Positions 8,121 through 19,303 of a DNA stretch of 64,000 nucleotides are shown here, piece after piece. Below the pieces are notes generated by a model, which searched no databases, was not told where the DNA came from, and saw only the letters and a program-made list of their open reading frames with translations. Source of the DNA: Acinetobacter tjernbergiae DSM 14971 = CIP 107465 (GTDB lineage Bacteria > Pseudomonadota > Gammaproteobacteria > Pseudomonadales > Moraxellaceae); contig NZ_KB894362.1 of NCBI RefSeq assembly GCF_000374425.1, positions 62,001 through 126,000 of the forward strand, read 5' to 3'. Within the stretch, counting starts at the first letter, position 1. Every line of letters begins with the position of its first letter. Both the position numbers and the translations under genes were made by a program.

Positions 8121-9563
8121 TTAAATTTTCATACGCCGATCATCTTGCATCTGTTTCAAACGAGAATCAATCTTGGCTGACATAGCTAAATTTCCTTTGG
8201 CTAAACGCTGTGCATGCAACATCGATTTGATCGCATTTTCCTCATAGCCTGACCAATACTCCGCTTCAGCACGATAGCAAAGCACATTAACTGCTTGCAG
8301 TGGTGAACTTTTATCCAAATTGGTTGCTTGCTGCAACAATTGCCAACCTTGTATATCTCTTTGGTTCTTATGAATAAAACGTTGTACTAATGCTTGTGTT
8401 TGGGCAACTTGCCCTTGTCGAATCAAAACTTCTGCAAATTTATAAGATAAAGCCCTATTTTCAGGCATCGTTCTCTGAACTGAATTAATACTATTATAAG
8501 CCTGATCTAATTTATTTTGCCCTAAGTAAATATCCGTTTGAATAAGCGGAACTAAGACATGATATTTAAGTTTTGCTTTTACTAAATCTAGATTTGCCTG
8601 TGCCTGAGTATAATCACCACGCTCTAAATAGAACTTACTCAGTGCAAGTTGCGCCGCTGTATTTTTTTGATTCGCTAAAGCCTGTAATTGAATTTCTGTC
8701 GCTTGGTTTGAAATTACTTGTGTATACAATTTTAATATTTCGAAATCGAGATCATAAATTTTTGATTTTACTTTTGGGAGTTGGTTAGCACGTAATCGTG
8801 CTTCACTCATACGCTCTGTCGTTAATGGATGAGTGAGCCAAAAATCAGGTAGAAAACTGATTCGACTAGTTGCTCGATGCATAGTTTCAAAATAATCCGC
8901 CATACTTTGTGGATTGTATCCTGCGGAGTACATAAATTGCATGCCGATACGATCTGCTTCACGCTCTTGGTTACGGCTATAACTGAGTTGCTTATCCATC
9001 AAGGCAGCTTGTGTACCTAGCATGACTGCCGACCCCACATCCCCATCTGCTGTAGATGCAATTGCTGCACCAACAAGAATCCCAGCCAAAGCCAGTAAAC
9101 CCTGCCCTTTAAATGCTTCTTGCGAACGGCTGTAATGTCGTTGGGCAACATGTGCAATTTCATGTGCCATGACCCCTGCAATTTCATCTAGATTTTTTGC
9201 AGAAGCAATTAATCCTGTATTCAATGCAAATAGACCACCAGGAACAGCAAAAGCATTGATTTGTGGATCTTTTACAATCACCAAACCAATTGGCTGACCT
9301 AACTGAGTTTGGCTGAGAATACCTGAAAAAACCTGTAAAAATTGATCTTCTAACCATGTATCTTGCACTGCTGGCATCTGTCGGTGAACTTCACGATAAA
9401 CTTTTTCACCAATCAGTTTTTCTTTTTGTTGATCAAGCAAACCTATACCACTTCCAATTTCGGGGACCTCAATCTGCCCAGTAGTCGGTGTCGGCAAAAA
9501 TACCTGTGTGTGACTCAATTGGGTTGTGGCAACTAAGCCACATGCAAGCAGCAGCGATCTCAA
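8121..9563 (-). CDS. M48 metalloprotease with TPR tail (BepA-like)
   Basis: A 480-residue exported protein with a short signal sequence (first ~20 residues). The zinc site HEIAH is at residues 134-138 and the third ligand Glu202 is in READR, with the GxxIPxA-like NAFAVPGG motif before them. Residues about 280-470 are helical tetratricopeptide-like repeats. This is the layout of BepA/YfgC, a periplasmic protease-chaperone for outer-membrane protein assembly (LptD, BAM). Length and order of domains agree. It starts 42 bp before the next minus-strand coding region and is probably monocistronic. Confidence 0.88.
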   Translation of the reverse strand: MRSLLLACGLVATTQLSHTQVFLPTPTTGQIEVPEIGSGIGLLDQQKEKLIGEKVYREVHRQMPAVQDTWLEDQFLQVFSGILSQTQLGQPIGLVIVKDPQINAFAVPGGLFALNTGLIASAKNLDEIAGVMAHEIAHVAQRHYSRSQEAFKGQGLLALAGILVGAAIASTADGDVGSAVMLGTQAALMDKQLSYSRNQEREADRIGMQFMYSAGYNPQSMADYFETMHRATSRISFLPDFWLTHPLTTERMSEARLRANQLPKVKSKIYDLDFEILKLYTQVISNQATEIQLQALANQKNTAAQLALSKFYLERGDYTQAQANLDLVKAKLKYHVLVPLIQTDIYLGQNKLDQAYNSINSVQRTMPENRALSYKFAEVLIRQGQVAQTQALVQRFIHKNQRDIQGWQLLQQATNLDKSSPLQAVNVLCYRAEAEYWSGYEENAIKSMLHAQRLAKGNLAMSAKIDSRLKQMQDDRRMKI

Positions 9564-9640
9564 GTCGTTTCTCTATGATTCTAATAAAGAAATTTAATAT
9601 AGCATTAGAAAATGGAGATATTTGCAACGAAGTGTTATAA

Positions 9641-9662
9641 AAGGCAGGAAAAATCCTGCCTT
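9641..9662 (-). terminator. Rho-independent terminator of the acyltransferase gene
   Basis: A perfect 9-bp stem (AAGGCAGGA / TCCTGCCTT) with a 4-nt loop, followed on the minus strand by TTTATAA. It lies 27 bases after the stop codon at 9689. Confidence 0.75.
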
Positions 9663-9688
9663 AGTTTATATTTTTGAAATCAACACAA

Positions 9689-10276
9689 TTATTTTGAATC
9701 TGTATAACGTTGATCTACACTAAAATTTTCAGGGAATTTTGCATTAATTTCTGCATAAAAAGACATAATTTCAGCCATATCTTTTTCATAATCACCTGTA
9801 GGATAAACAATTTTTCCTACACCTGTTTTTTTCTTAGCATAGTCCATATACGCTAATGCAATCGGTACGCCTGCTGTAGTCGCAACATGATAAAAGCCTG
9901 TTTTCCATTGCTCTTGTTTCGCACGTGTTCCCTCAGGAGTCACCAACATCACCAATTTAGGATGTGTTTTAAATAAGTCACTCATCAGCTGAACCATACT
10001 CGGACGCTCTTGCCCTTCTTGCTTCACACTACGGTCAATCCCAATACCACCCATTGCACGAACAAAAGGCCCCAATGGGAACTTCATATAACTGTCTTTA
10101 ATGGTAAGACGAACATTTACACCCAGAGCTTTCAATGCCAAACGAGCATATAAAGCATCCCAGTTGCTGGTATGTGGGGCTGCAATCATGACGCATTGAT
10201 CAACATTCAAATCCCAATGATTATCCAGTTCCCAACCCATTAAATTTAAACTTTTCTCAGCCAATTTCTCAAACAC
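9689..10276 (-). CDS. PlsC-type lysophospholipid acyltransferase-like protein
   Basis: A 195-residue protein with the catalytic HX4D motif as HTSNWD (His35-Asp40) and the substrate-binding PEGTR motif near residue 125 (LVTPEGTRAKQ). It is shorter than true PlsC and belongs to the compact bacterial branch often annotated as a lysophospholipid acyltransferase or glycerol acyltransferase. It lacks an obvious N-terminal membrane helix and is probably membrane-peripheral. Acyl acceptor unknown. Its own terminator follows. Confidence 0.85.
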   Translation of the reverse strand: MFEKLAEKSLNLMGWELDNHWDLNVDQCVMIAAPHTSNWDALYARLALKALGVNVRLTIKDSYMKFPLGPFVRAMGGIGIDRSVKQEGQERPSMVQLMSDLFKTHPKLVMLVTPEGTRAKQEQWKTGFYHVATTAGVPIALAYMDYAKKKTGVGKIVYPTGDYEKDMAEIMSFYAEINAKFPENFSVDQRYTDSK

Positions 10277-10379
10277 AAACTACCCCAAATGCAAAATTAC
10301 AAAAGGCGCAAGTGTAGCAATATTAATCAACTTAAAAAGATCATATAGATTAAAAATCCAACAATCGAGTTGTAAGCAA

Positions 10380-11345
10380 TTATTCGAATTTTGGATTTAC
10401 TAAATATCGAGGTATGCGACCTTCCAATCCGTCGATCAGATTTTGATAAGCAAGCTTGACCATTTTCTGACGCGTTTCTGCGGTTGCTGAACCGATATGC
10501 GGTGCAGTGACTACATTTGGCAGTTCAAATAATGGGGAACTTTGTAGCGGTTCTTTTGCATATACATCCAATCCAGCAGCAAAGATTTTATTTTGTTTTA
10601 AAGCATCAATTAATGCATTTTCATCGACTACAGAACCACGTGCAATATTGATGAATACAGCATGTTTCTGCATCAAGTCAAACTGCTCTGCACCAATCAA
10701 TGCTTTTGATTCACTATTTAGATCTACTGCAACCACGATGAAATCTGATTGCTGAAGAAGCTGATCTAAATCACGATACTGCGCATTGAATGCTTGAGCG
10801 ACTTCAATTTTTTCGCGACGGTTGTGATAAAGAATGTCCATATTAAAACCGTGAAATCCACGACGTGCAATTGCTGCACCAATATGACCTAGACCAATAA
10901 TTCCCAGCGTTTTACCAAAAACATCAACACCAAACTGTTCTACTGCAACCGTACGTTTCCATTGCCCTTGTTTAGTCCAAGCATCTAATTGTGGAATTTT
11001 ACGTGCTGCGCTAAGTAATAAACTGAATGCTAAGTCGGCGGTGGTTTCAGTCAGAACATGCGGCGTATTGGCAAGCCAAATTCTTTGTTGATTGAGATAA
11101 TCAACATCATAATTATCATAGCCGACCGAAACGGTGGAAATCATTTTAAGTTTCTGTGCGGGTGCTAAATTGCTTTGATTAAGTAAGCGCCCTGCACCGA
11201 TCATGGCATCGGCATCAACGACCTCAGTTCGAATCTGCTCGTTGATATCACCTAGTTTTGGATTAAGTACCACCACTTGATACTCTTGCTGTAATTGCGT
11301 TAAAACATCCTGATCGATTTGGCTAAATACAACGACTTTCTTCAT
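10380..11345 (-). CDS. D-2-hydroxyacid dehydrogenase (GhrB-like glyoxylate/hydroxypyruvate reductase)
   Basis: A 321-residue NAD(P)-dependent 2-hydroxyacid dehydrogenase. It shows the dinucleotide motif GIIGLGHIGAAIARRG (about residues 147-162), catalytic Arg in INIARGSVVDENAL, Glu in DVYAKEP and the general-base His in TAPHIGSATAETR. Length and the VSVGYDNYDVDYLNQQ and HVLTETTADLAFSLLL segments match GhrB, which reduces glyoxylate, hydroxypyruvate and 2-ketogluconate. It follows the possible holD gene by 15 bp on the same strand. Exact substrate is inferred from family. Confidence 0.88.
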   Translation of the reverse strand: MKKVVVFSQIDQDVLTQLQQEYQVVVLNPKLGDINEQIRTEVVDADAMIGAGRLLNQSNLAPAQKLKMISTVSVGYDNYDVDYLNQQRIWLANTPHVLTETTADLAFSLLLSAARKIPQLDAWTKQGQWKRTVAVEQFGVDVFGKTLGIIGLGHIGAAIARRGFHGFNMDILYHNRREKIEVAQAFNAQYRDLDQLLQQSDFIVVAVDLNSESKALIGAEQFDLMQKHAVFINIARGSVVDENALIDALKQNKIFAAGLDVYAKEPLQSSPLFELPNVVTAPHIGSATAETRQKMVKLAYQNLIDGLEGRIPRYLVNPKFE

Positions 11346-11360
11346 TATTGAATTTCCGAT

Positions 11361-12002
11361 TTACTGCATGAACTGCCACAACCGTCTTTTTAATAAAGGT
11401 TGAGCCAGCATTTCTTCTAAACTCGCTAAATGTAATATATTAGAATGCTGAATAAATTCCAGTTGACCTAAGCATAATATTTTTTTGTTGGCTGCAGTCG
11501 CATCTAAAAAACCTTGAATATATGACGAAAGTCCACGGCTTTCCTGAAAAGCAGCCAATGGAAATGGCCATTTTAATTCAGCATACTGACCAAGCTTTGC
11601 TTTCTGAATATTTTGCCATAGTTGTCGTTGTGGATCACTGAGTTGACTGCCTTCAATTAAAATAGCACAGCTTTCTACCACATACATTTGTAATTCAAAC
11701 GTTTGTATTTGAGTTGTTATGACGATGTGTTCTTTTTCAGCGATGGCTTCTTTCACAGCAGGCTGTGCAATTACCTCAATTTCTTTAGGTACCTCAAGCT
11801 CTGTGATCAATACTGGGATTTTTGTCGGGATCTGTTGAGTAATTGGCGGTATATCAAATGTGAGTGTAGACGATTGCTGCGTATCTTCAACAACTTGATC
11901 TCGCCATAGGCTGGGTGCAGTATTTTTTTGACATACAACATCTCTCGGAATCCAAAGATCAATTCCCAAAGTCGCCAATATGTTTCTCTGCTGCCCAATC
12001 AT
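11361..12002 (-). CDS. Possible DNA polymerase III psi subunit (HolD-like)
   Basis: A 213-residue acidic soluble protein. The N-terminus QQRNILATLGIDLWIPRD resembles the chi-binding start of psi (a short helix ending in LGI-x-x-W). The C-terminal part (LSDPQRQLWQNIQKAK, then the tail LLKRRLWQFMQ) resembles the weakly conserved psi core. A low-complexity Pro/Glu/Gln linker separates them, which makes it longer than E. coli psi (137 residues). No catalytic motif. The call is tentative; an unrelated unknown protein is possible. Confidence 0.45.
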   Translation of the reverse strand: MIGQQRNILATLGIDLWIPRDVVCQKNTAPSLWRDQVVEDTQQSSTLTFDIPPITQQIPTKIPVLITELEVPKEIEVIAQPAVKEAIAEKEHIVITTQIQTFELQMYVVESCAILIEGSQLSDPQRQLWQNIQKAKLGQYAELKWPFPLAAFQESRGLSSYIQGFLDATAANKKILCLGQLEFIQHSNILHLASLEEMLAQPLLKRRLWQFMQ

Positions 12003-12478
12003 CTTACCTACTCATTCTCTAGCTACAGTTATTTGCAATACTGTAATGCTCAATAGTCTAGCATAAACTGTCACACCCTAAATGATTTCCTTTTGTGCAA
12101 TCACATAGGTACAAATTTGATTTATATTCAACTTTTTTATAAATTAAAAAACAACCCTCTTCTTGATTAATATTTACTCATTAATTTTAGCATTTATGCA
12201 TAATCTACGAATGAAATACATTCATTCAAAGAAACTTGCTAATCACACTTTTAAACAATTGTCTCGTTCCACTGCTGTTGATGCTGCCTCACTATCCCCC
12301 TTATAAGGTACTTCTCAGGTGAAAAGAGGCATTCCTTCCTTATTCAGCACGCCATTATGTGAAAGTGAAGGATAATTATTTAGATCAAATTGATCTGTAG
12401 TTTTTTTAAAACTAAAAATTTCATATATTGGAATAAAGGCGCATATTCTTTATTCTTCTTTTTGTATTAAGGTTTTTT
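12003..12478. other. Intergenic stretch, no gene seen
   Basis: 476 bases, strongly AT-rich in the second half, with no supported reading frame, tRNA-like fold or clear terminator. It must hold the promoters of the divergent genes at 12002 and 12479. A small inverted sequence (GAATG AAATA CATTC) near 12208 is too short to call. Confidence 0.5.
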
Positions 12479-12790
12479 ATGAGAAAAATAATCATAGGAT
12501 TATTCACAGTTTTGTTAATGACATCTACTCATGCTACAGAATTAGAAAAATGTGCAGGTATAGAGTATGCAGCTGATACATTAATGACATTCCATCAGAT
12601 GGGATCTGATGTCGAAAAAGCAAAAGGAATTTATGCTCAATTATTTAAAGAAGAAGGTGAAATATTTAACAGAATAGTTGATGAAGTGAAGAACTCTCCT
12701 ATTTATACAGATGAAAAAGAAGCTGAAAAGGCTATAGAAAATTTTAAAAATAAATGGAAAGAATACTGTTTAGAAAATAACATTCATTAA
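12479..12790 (+). CDS. Small secreted protein, unknown
   Basis: A 103-residue protein with a Sec signal peptide (MRKIIIGLFTVLLMTSTHA, cleavage near residue 19) and a highly charged helical mature part with two cysteines (EKCAGIEY and KEYCLENN) that may pair. Base composition is more AT-rich than the housekeeping genes downstream. It stands 49 bp before the DUF4262 gene and may share its transcript. No recognisable family. Confidence 0.6.
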   Translation: MRKIIIGLFTVLLMTSTHATELEKCAGIEYAADTLMTFHQMGSDVEKAKGIYAQLFKEEGEIFNRIVDEVKNSPIYTDEKEAEKAIENFKNKWKEYCLENNIH

Positions 12791-12839
12791 CTGTACTAAA
12801 TTCCATTCCATCAAGAAGTATAAATTTTAGAGAACTTTA

Positions 12840-13610
12840 ATGAATACTGATCATACACACGATTGTCCCACTCCAGATGAATTAATGGATACAACTAAGA
12901 TCAATATTGAAAAATATGGGTTGCAAGTAATAGGAATTAGTTCGACAGACTATTTACCCTCTTTTAGTTATAGTATTGGTTTATATGAAAGCTATCAGCA
13001 TCCTGAAATTATATGCTTTGGGCTACCAACGGACTTAGCACATACCATCATCAATGATGTAGCTAATCTAATTAAAAATGGTGACAGGATTGTGCCCTAT
13101 CAAGAGTATTACGACAAAATCTTTAAAGAAAGCCGTGCACAGTTTTTACCTGTAAATCCTAAAAATATTAAAGATTACTTTTATGTTGCTTTAAATTACT
13201 ATCAACACGATAACTTCTCGGCGTTACAATTAGTTTGGACGGACCGTAATGATCAATTTCCTTGGGAAGATAATTTTCAGGAACAATTTATTCATGACCA
13301 ACCTCTACTAGACCGTAATATTGATTTTAAATTTAGAGAAGCTAAAAATTTAGGTATTTTTACTACGCGACAATGGCTAGACCATAATCGACCGATATTA
13401 AGAGTCGTTCATGATACTGATGGGGATTGGCAGTTTTTAACAGGAGACCAAGAACCCGATGATATCCGCCTAGTTGCCTTAGAACAAATGGTATTAAGAG
13501 ACCCAAGTCTAAATGAGGTTTTTGATCTTGATTATGGTCAAGCTGCTGAAAGAGACTCGATTGACGATGCATGGACAAGGCTAAATCTCGATGACTATGA
13601 AGATATATAA
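12840..13610 (+). CDS. DUF4262 protein
   Basis: A 256-residue soluble protein. The N-terminal 150 residues match the DUF4262 pattern: DTTKINIEKYGLQVIGI, FSYSIGLYESYQHPEI, then a CFGLP segment and the DYFYVALNYY/LQLVWTDRNDQFPWE stretch. The rest is acidic and ends in NLDDYEDI. The family has no established biochemical role; members are often found near defence or toxin-immunity genes. The preceding small secreted gene may be cotranscribed. Coding status is secure; function unknown. Confidence 0.85.
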   Translation: MNTDHTHDCPTPDELMDTTKINIEKYGLQVIGISSTDYLPSFSYSIGLYESYQHPEIICFGLPTDLAHTIINDVANLIKNGDRIVPYQEYYDKIFKESRAQFLPVNPKNIKDYFYVALNYYQHDNFSALQLVWTDRNDQFPWEDNFQEQFIHDQPLLDRNIDFKFREAKNLGIFTTRQWLDHNRPILRVVHDTDGDWQFLTGDQEPDDIRLVALEQMVLRDPSLNEVFDLDYGQAAERDSIDDAWTRLNLDDYEDI

Positions 13611-13683
13611 GAAGAACTCTATGCCTAGCAATCTTATCATAGCCAAAAACGCCCAAATTTTGTAGAATACGGTTTTTAAAATC

Positions 13684-14184
13684 ATGGTGCTTTCTATGAC
13701 CGCTTGGACACCTCATGTCACAGTCGCCACTGTAGTCGAAAAAGACGGACGTTTTCTGTTTGTTGAAGAACACAGCGAAGGCTTTGTACATACCGTGTTT
13801 AATCAACCTGCGGGTCATGTCGAATGCGGTGAAACCATTATCGAAGCAGCAATTCGAGAGACTTTAGAAGAAACAGGTCATCACGTTGAAGTGGATCATC
13901 TGCTCGGTATCTATACTTATACCCCGCCCATGTTTCCTGATCGTACCTATTACCGTTTTTGCTTTTTAGCACATGTCACGGCAGTTGAAGATAATGCGCA
14001 ACTCGATATAGGCATTGTTGGTGCAGTATGGATGAATTTAGAAGAACTGCAAGAATCTGCACGTGCGCGTAGCCCATTGGTTTTAAAAGCTGTTGAAGAT
14101 GCTCTTGCTGGCAAAAAACATCCCTTATCGCTCATTTATGAGCACCCTTTCTCTCCCTCATTAACTTCTCATTTGGATGCTTAA
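13684..14184 (+). CDS. nudJ: Nudix phosphatase NudJ
   Basis: A 166-residue Nudix hydrolase. The Nudix box reads GHVECGETIIEAA then RETLEETG (about residues 43-65), with the conserved GX5EX7REUXEEXGU spacing. PHVTVATVVEKDGRFLFVEE before it is the NudJ beginning. NudJ hydrolyses HMP-PP and nucleoside di/triphosphates. The order nudJ-mnmA-hflD-purB is the same as in E. coli, which decides the subfamily. An internal ATG at 13699 is an equally plausible start (MTAWTPHV). Confidence 0.9.
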   Translation: MVLSMTAWTPHVTVATVVEKDGRFLFVEEHSEGFVHTVFNQPAGHVECGETIIEAAIRETLEETGHHVEVDHLLGIYTYTPPMFPDRTYYRFCFLAHVTAVEDNAQLDIGIVGAVWMNLEELQESARARSPLVLKAVEDALAGKKHPLSLIYEHPFSPSLTSHLDA

Positions 14185-14188
14185 TTAG

Positions 14189-15322
<1,134 letters not shown>

Positions 15323-15340
15323 GGAAATTGGAAGCAAAGC

Positions 15341-16072
15341 ATGGTGGAGTTACCCTTTCAGCACGCCCAAGCGTTGAATGTTCGACAAAATCGTGCTTTG
15401 GCATTGGCTGCGGTCTTTCAAGCAACGCAACTGACGCATATGACCGCGATGGCGGGACAGCAAAGTATTGGGGATAGTGGTAATTTTTATTTTGAATTAT
15501 TGATTAAAGCCAGTCTTAATATTCGACCCGCTACCAATAATGCCACTCAAACTTTAGATTTTTTTAATCAACTTGCTGATATTTCACTCGGTTTAAAAAC
15601 ATTAGAAGGCTGTATTACTCAGCCTTTTAACACTGCACCCAAATCTCGTGTTCCTAAACTTTCAGCAGCTAAACTGCCAATGTCTTATGCAATGGCTTTA
15701 TTGCAATTAGAAAAGAAAGTGTATAGCAATCCTGAATACGTCAAAATTATCGAAGCAGCTCAGCAAAAAATATTAAAACAGCTTTCATTTTTCGATAATA
15801 ACTATTTGCATCCAAGTATTATCGCCAACCTTGCACAAACTTATGTGGAAACAGCGGGGCAAATCAATCCACGCATCCTCGTTCGCGGTAATGCTGAAGC
15901 GTTTAAAGATATTAATCATACTAACCGTATTCGTGCCTGCTTATTTACGGGTTTACAGCTTGCCCATTTATGGCGGCAGCTCGGTGGTAGCTCTTGGAGT
16001 ATGATTTTTACTAAACGCAGGTTATTACAAGATATTCAAGCTCTCGCTCGTTTACAGTATCAGGTGGTATAA
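15341..16072 (+). CDS. hflD: High-frequency lysogenization protein HflD homologue
   Basis: A 243-residue helical protein of the HflD family (DUF489): [17 protein letters not shown] at the start, [10 protein letters not shown], and [21 protein letters not shown] near the C-terminus. In E. coli HflD is a peripheral inner-membrane protein that affects lambda CII; its housekeeping role is unclear. It is about 30 residues longer than E. coli HflD. Position between mnmA and purB supports the name. The ATG at 15341 has AAGGAAAT upstream. Confidence 0.93.
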   Translation: MVELPFQHAQALNVRQNRALALAAVFQATQLTHMTAMAGQQSIGDSGNFYFELLIKASLNIRPATNNATQTLDFFNQLADISLGLKTLEGCITQPFNTAPKSRVPKLSAAKLPMSYAMALLQLEKKVYSNPEYVKIIEAAQQKILKQLSFFDNNYLHPSIIANLAQTYVETAGQINPRILVRGNAEAFKDINHTNRIRACLFTGLQLAHLWRQLGGSSWSMIFTKRRLLQDIQALARLQYQVV

Positions 16073-16117
16073 ACCGATGCTAAGACGAATTTATTTTTAT
16101 GTCTATTCCAAAATTAA

Positions 16118-17515
<1,398 letters not shown>

Positions 17516-17527
17516 GTTTTGTTGATT

Positions 17528-17557
17528 AAAAAAGCAAAGCCGAGGCTTTGCTTTTTT
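17528..17557 (+). terminator. Rho-independent terminator after purB
   Basis: A perfect 14-bp stem, AAAAAAGCAAAGCC with its complement, around a GA turn, ending in six T. It starts 13 bases after the purB stop. The A tract on the other side lets it work in both directions, so it can also stop the convergent tpsB transcript. Confidence 0.92.
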
Positions 17558-17627
17558 ATTTCTTAATTTTGCTCGTTAAAATCATCAGAATCCCAACGAT
17601 TTTAACTGATCACAACTCGGTTCTTAT

Positions 17628-19301
17628 TTAAAAACGTTTACTTAAATTAAGCCAAGCTTCGACGTCATTACGCTTATCGACGCTATCAGGTTGTGAGCCT
17701 ATCGGGAACCCAACAGTTAATGCTGCTTGCCATTGCATTACATTTGACCAGTTCAACCCAAAACCTGCACTACTAATCTGTTCTATATTTTTGCCTGTTA
17801 AACCACTCCACTCTCGTGCTTGGTGTTTAACCGTTGCTGTATCGACATAGATCTTCGCTGCAAGTTGATTTTGTGCAGAAGCATATAAACTCTGTCTCAG
17901 TTCAGACAAAACGTAATATCCAGTTGAACCACTTAACGCACTATTCTTATATCCTGCGATATTCGATGCGCCACCAACGCTAAATTGCTGAGCGCTATCT
18001 AAATTATCAGGGCTATATTGTGCTTGTAGAGCTGCATAGATTTGGGTTTTTGAACCATTTAAATTTTGCAAGCGAGAGACATTCATAAAGGCACTAACGA
18101 ATTCACCTTGTGTTTTTGCCGTTGCTTGATCGCCAAGTTCTGCCATCGCATTTTTAAAATTAACTCGTCCAATATCTGTTGCAACGCCAAGTTGAGTTAA
18201 ACCGCCACCTGCAAAATCATCATATTGCGAAGCATCTAAACGAATACGCCCAACATCAATATTCCGATCCCGATAAATTTCTGCAACGTTAATATCATCT
18301 TTCAGGCGTTTATGATCATATTGCACACCCAAAATCACTTCACTACGATTATTCAATAATATTGGTTGATTCAACCATACACTGATTTGCTGTGCTGTGC
18401 CCGTCGCATCTAAAGCTTTATATTCTTTACCTAATTCATAGGCTAAATCTGAATAACTCGCACCTAGACGTGTACCGATACCATTCATTGTTGCTTCATA
18501 GCCCAGTCGACCAAAGTTTAGATTGCCCGATGTCATGCCATCCACAGTCAAGCGATCACCCAAACCCAAAGTATTATTGAGTGCAACGCCAGCATTTAAA
18601 CGCGCTTCGCGGGTATATTCATTGCCATAATTATCTAAACCGACATAGCCTGTCAGTGATGATGTTGGCTGAATATCAATTGTTAAATCACTGGTTCCAG
18701 CATAACGCCCTGCACTAATGATATTACGTGTTTGAATCCCATCTAAACGATTCAACAATTTAAGCTGCTGCTGCAAGGTCGCCGAATCAATAATATTGCC
18801 TGGCTGTAACGGCTGCAAAATAGCTTGTATTAATTGTGGCGATGTTTTGGTTTGATTATTAATAATGATACGGTCATATTTTGCCTCCAAAATCGCAATC
18901 TTAACCACACCATTTTTCAAACTTTGTACAGGTAAATACGCCCGACTATAGGGATAACCCTGTTGTTGATAATAAGCAGTAATCCGTTTCGTCAATTGCT
19001 GTAAATCAGCAAGTGTCAACATATTAGTTTCAGCATCGGCAACCAAAGCATGTAAATCTGCTGTGCTAATGCTTTGATTTCCTGTAATTACAATCTGTTC
19101 AACTTTAACTTGCTGTTGAGCATCTGCTTGCGCGATTTGCATTTGTGCAGGCTGCTCAATATTCACCTCAGCTTGAGGTTGGTATTGCTGTATGGTTTGC
19201 TGTTGAAGAAGTAGTCCAGCATTTGGCACATTATCTGCAAAAACTGAAAAACTACTCAGTGAAAGCATACTCATCAATAATGTTGTCTTCGGATATAACA
19301 T
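17628..19301 (-). CDS. TpsB outer-membrane translocator (FhaC/ShlB family)
   Basis: A 557-residue protein with a signal peptide (first 22 residues), a Gln-rich linker, and POTRA-type repeats (about residues 67-145: VEQIVITGNQSISTADL, ITAYYQQQGYPYSRAYLP). The rest is a 16-stranded barrel of the FhaC type, with the VGLDNYGNEYT and GYVGLDN-like beta segments and a C-terminal aromatic (LSKRF). It should export the giant protein encoded immediately upstream (2-bp gap). The pair therefore forms a type Vb two-partner secretion system. Confidence 0.93.
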   Translation of the reverse strand: MLYPKTTLLMSMLSLSSFSVFADNVPNAGLLLQQQTIQQYQPQAEVNIEQPAQMQIAQADAQQQVKVEQIVITGNQSISTADLHALVADAETNMLTLADLQQLTKRITAYYQQQGYPYSRAYLPVQSLKNGVVKIAILEAKYDRIIINNQTKTSPQLIQAILQPLQPGNIIDSATLQQQLKLLNRLDGIQTRNIISAGRYAGTSDLTIDIQPTSSLTGYVGLDNYGNEYTREARLNAGVALNNTLGLGDRLTVDGMTSGNLNFGRLGYEATMNGIGTRLGASYSDLAYELGKEYKALDATGTAQQISVWLNQPILLNNRSEVILGVQYDHKRLKDDINVAEIYRDRNIDVGRIRLDASQYDDFAGGGLTQLGVATDIGRVNFKNAMAELGDQATAKTQGEFVSAFMNVSRLQNLNGSKTQIYAALQAQYSPDNLDSAQQFSVGGASNIAGYKNSALSGSTGYYVLSELRQSLYASAQNQLAAKIYVDTATVKHQAREWSGLTGKNIEQISSAGFGLNWSNVMQWQAALTVGFPIGSQPDSVDKRNDVEAWLNLSKRF

Positions 19302-19303
19302 AA

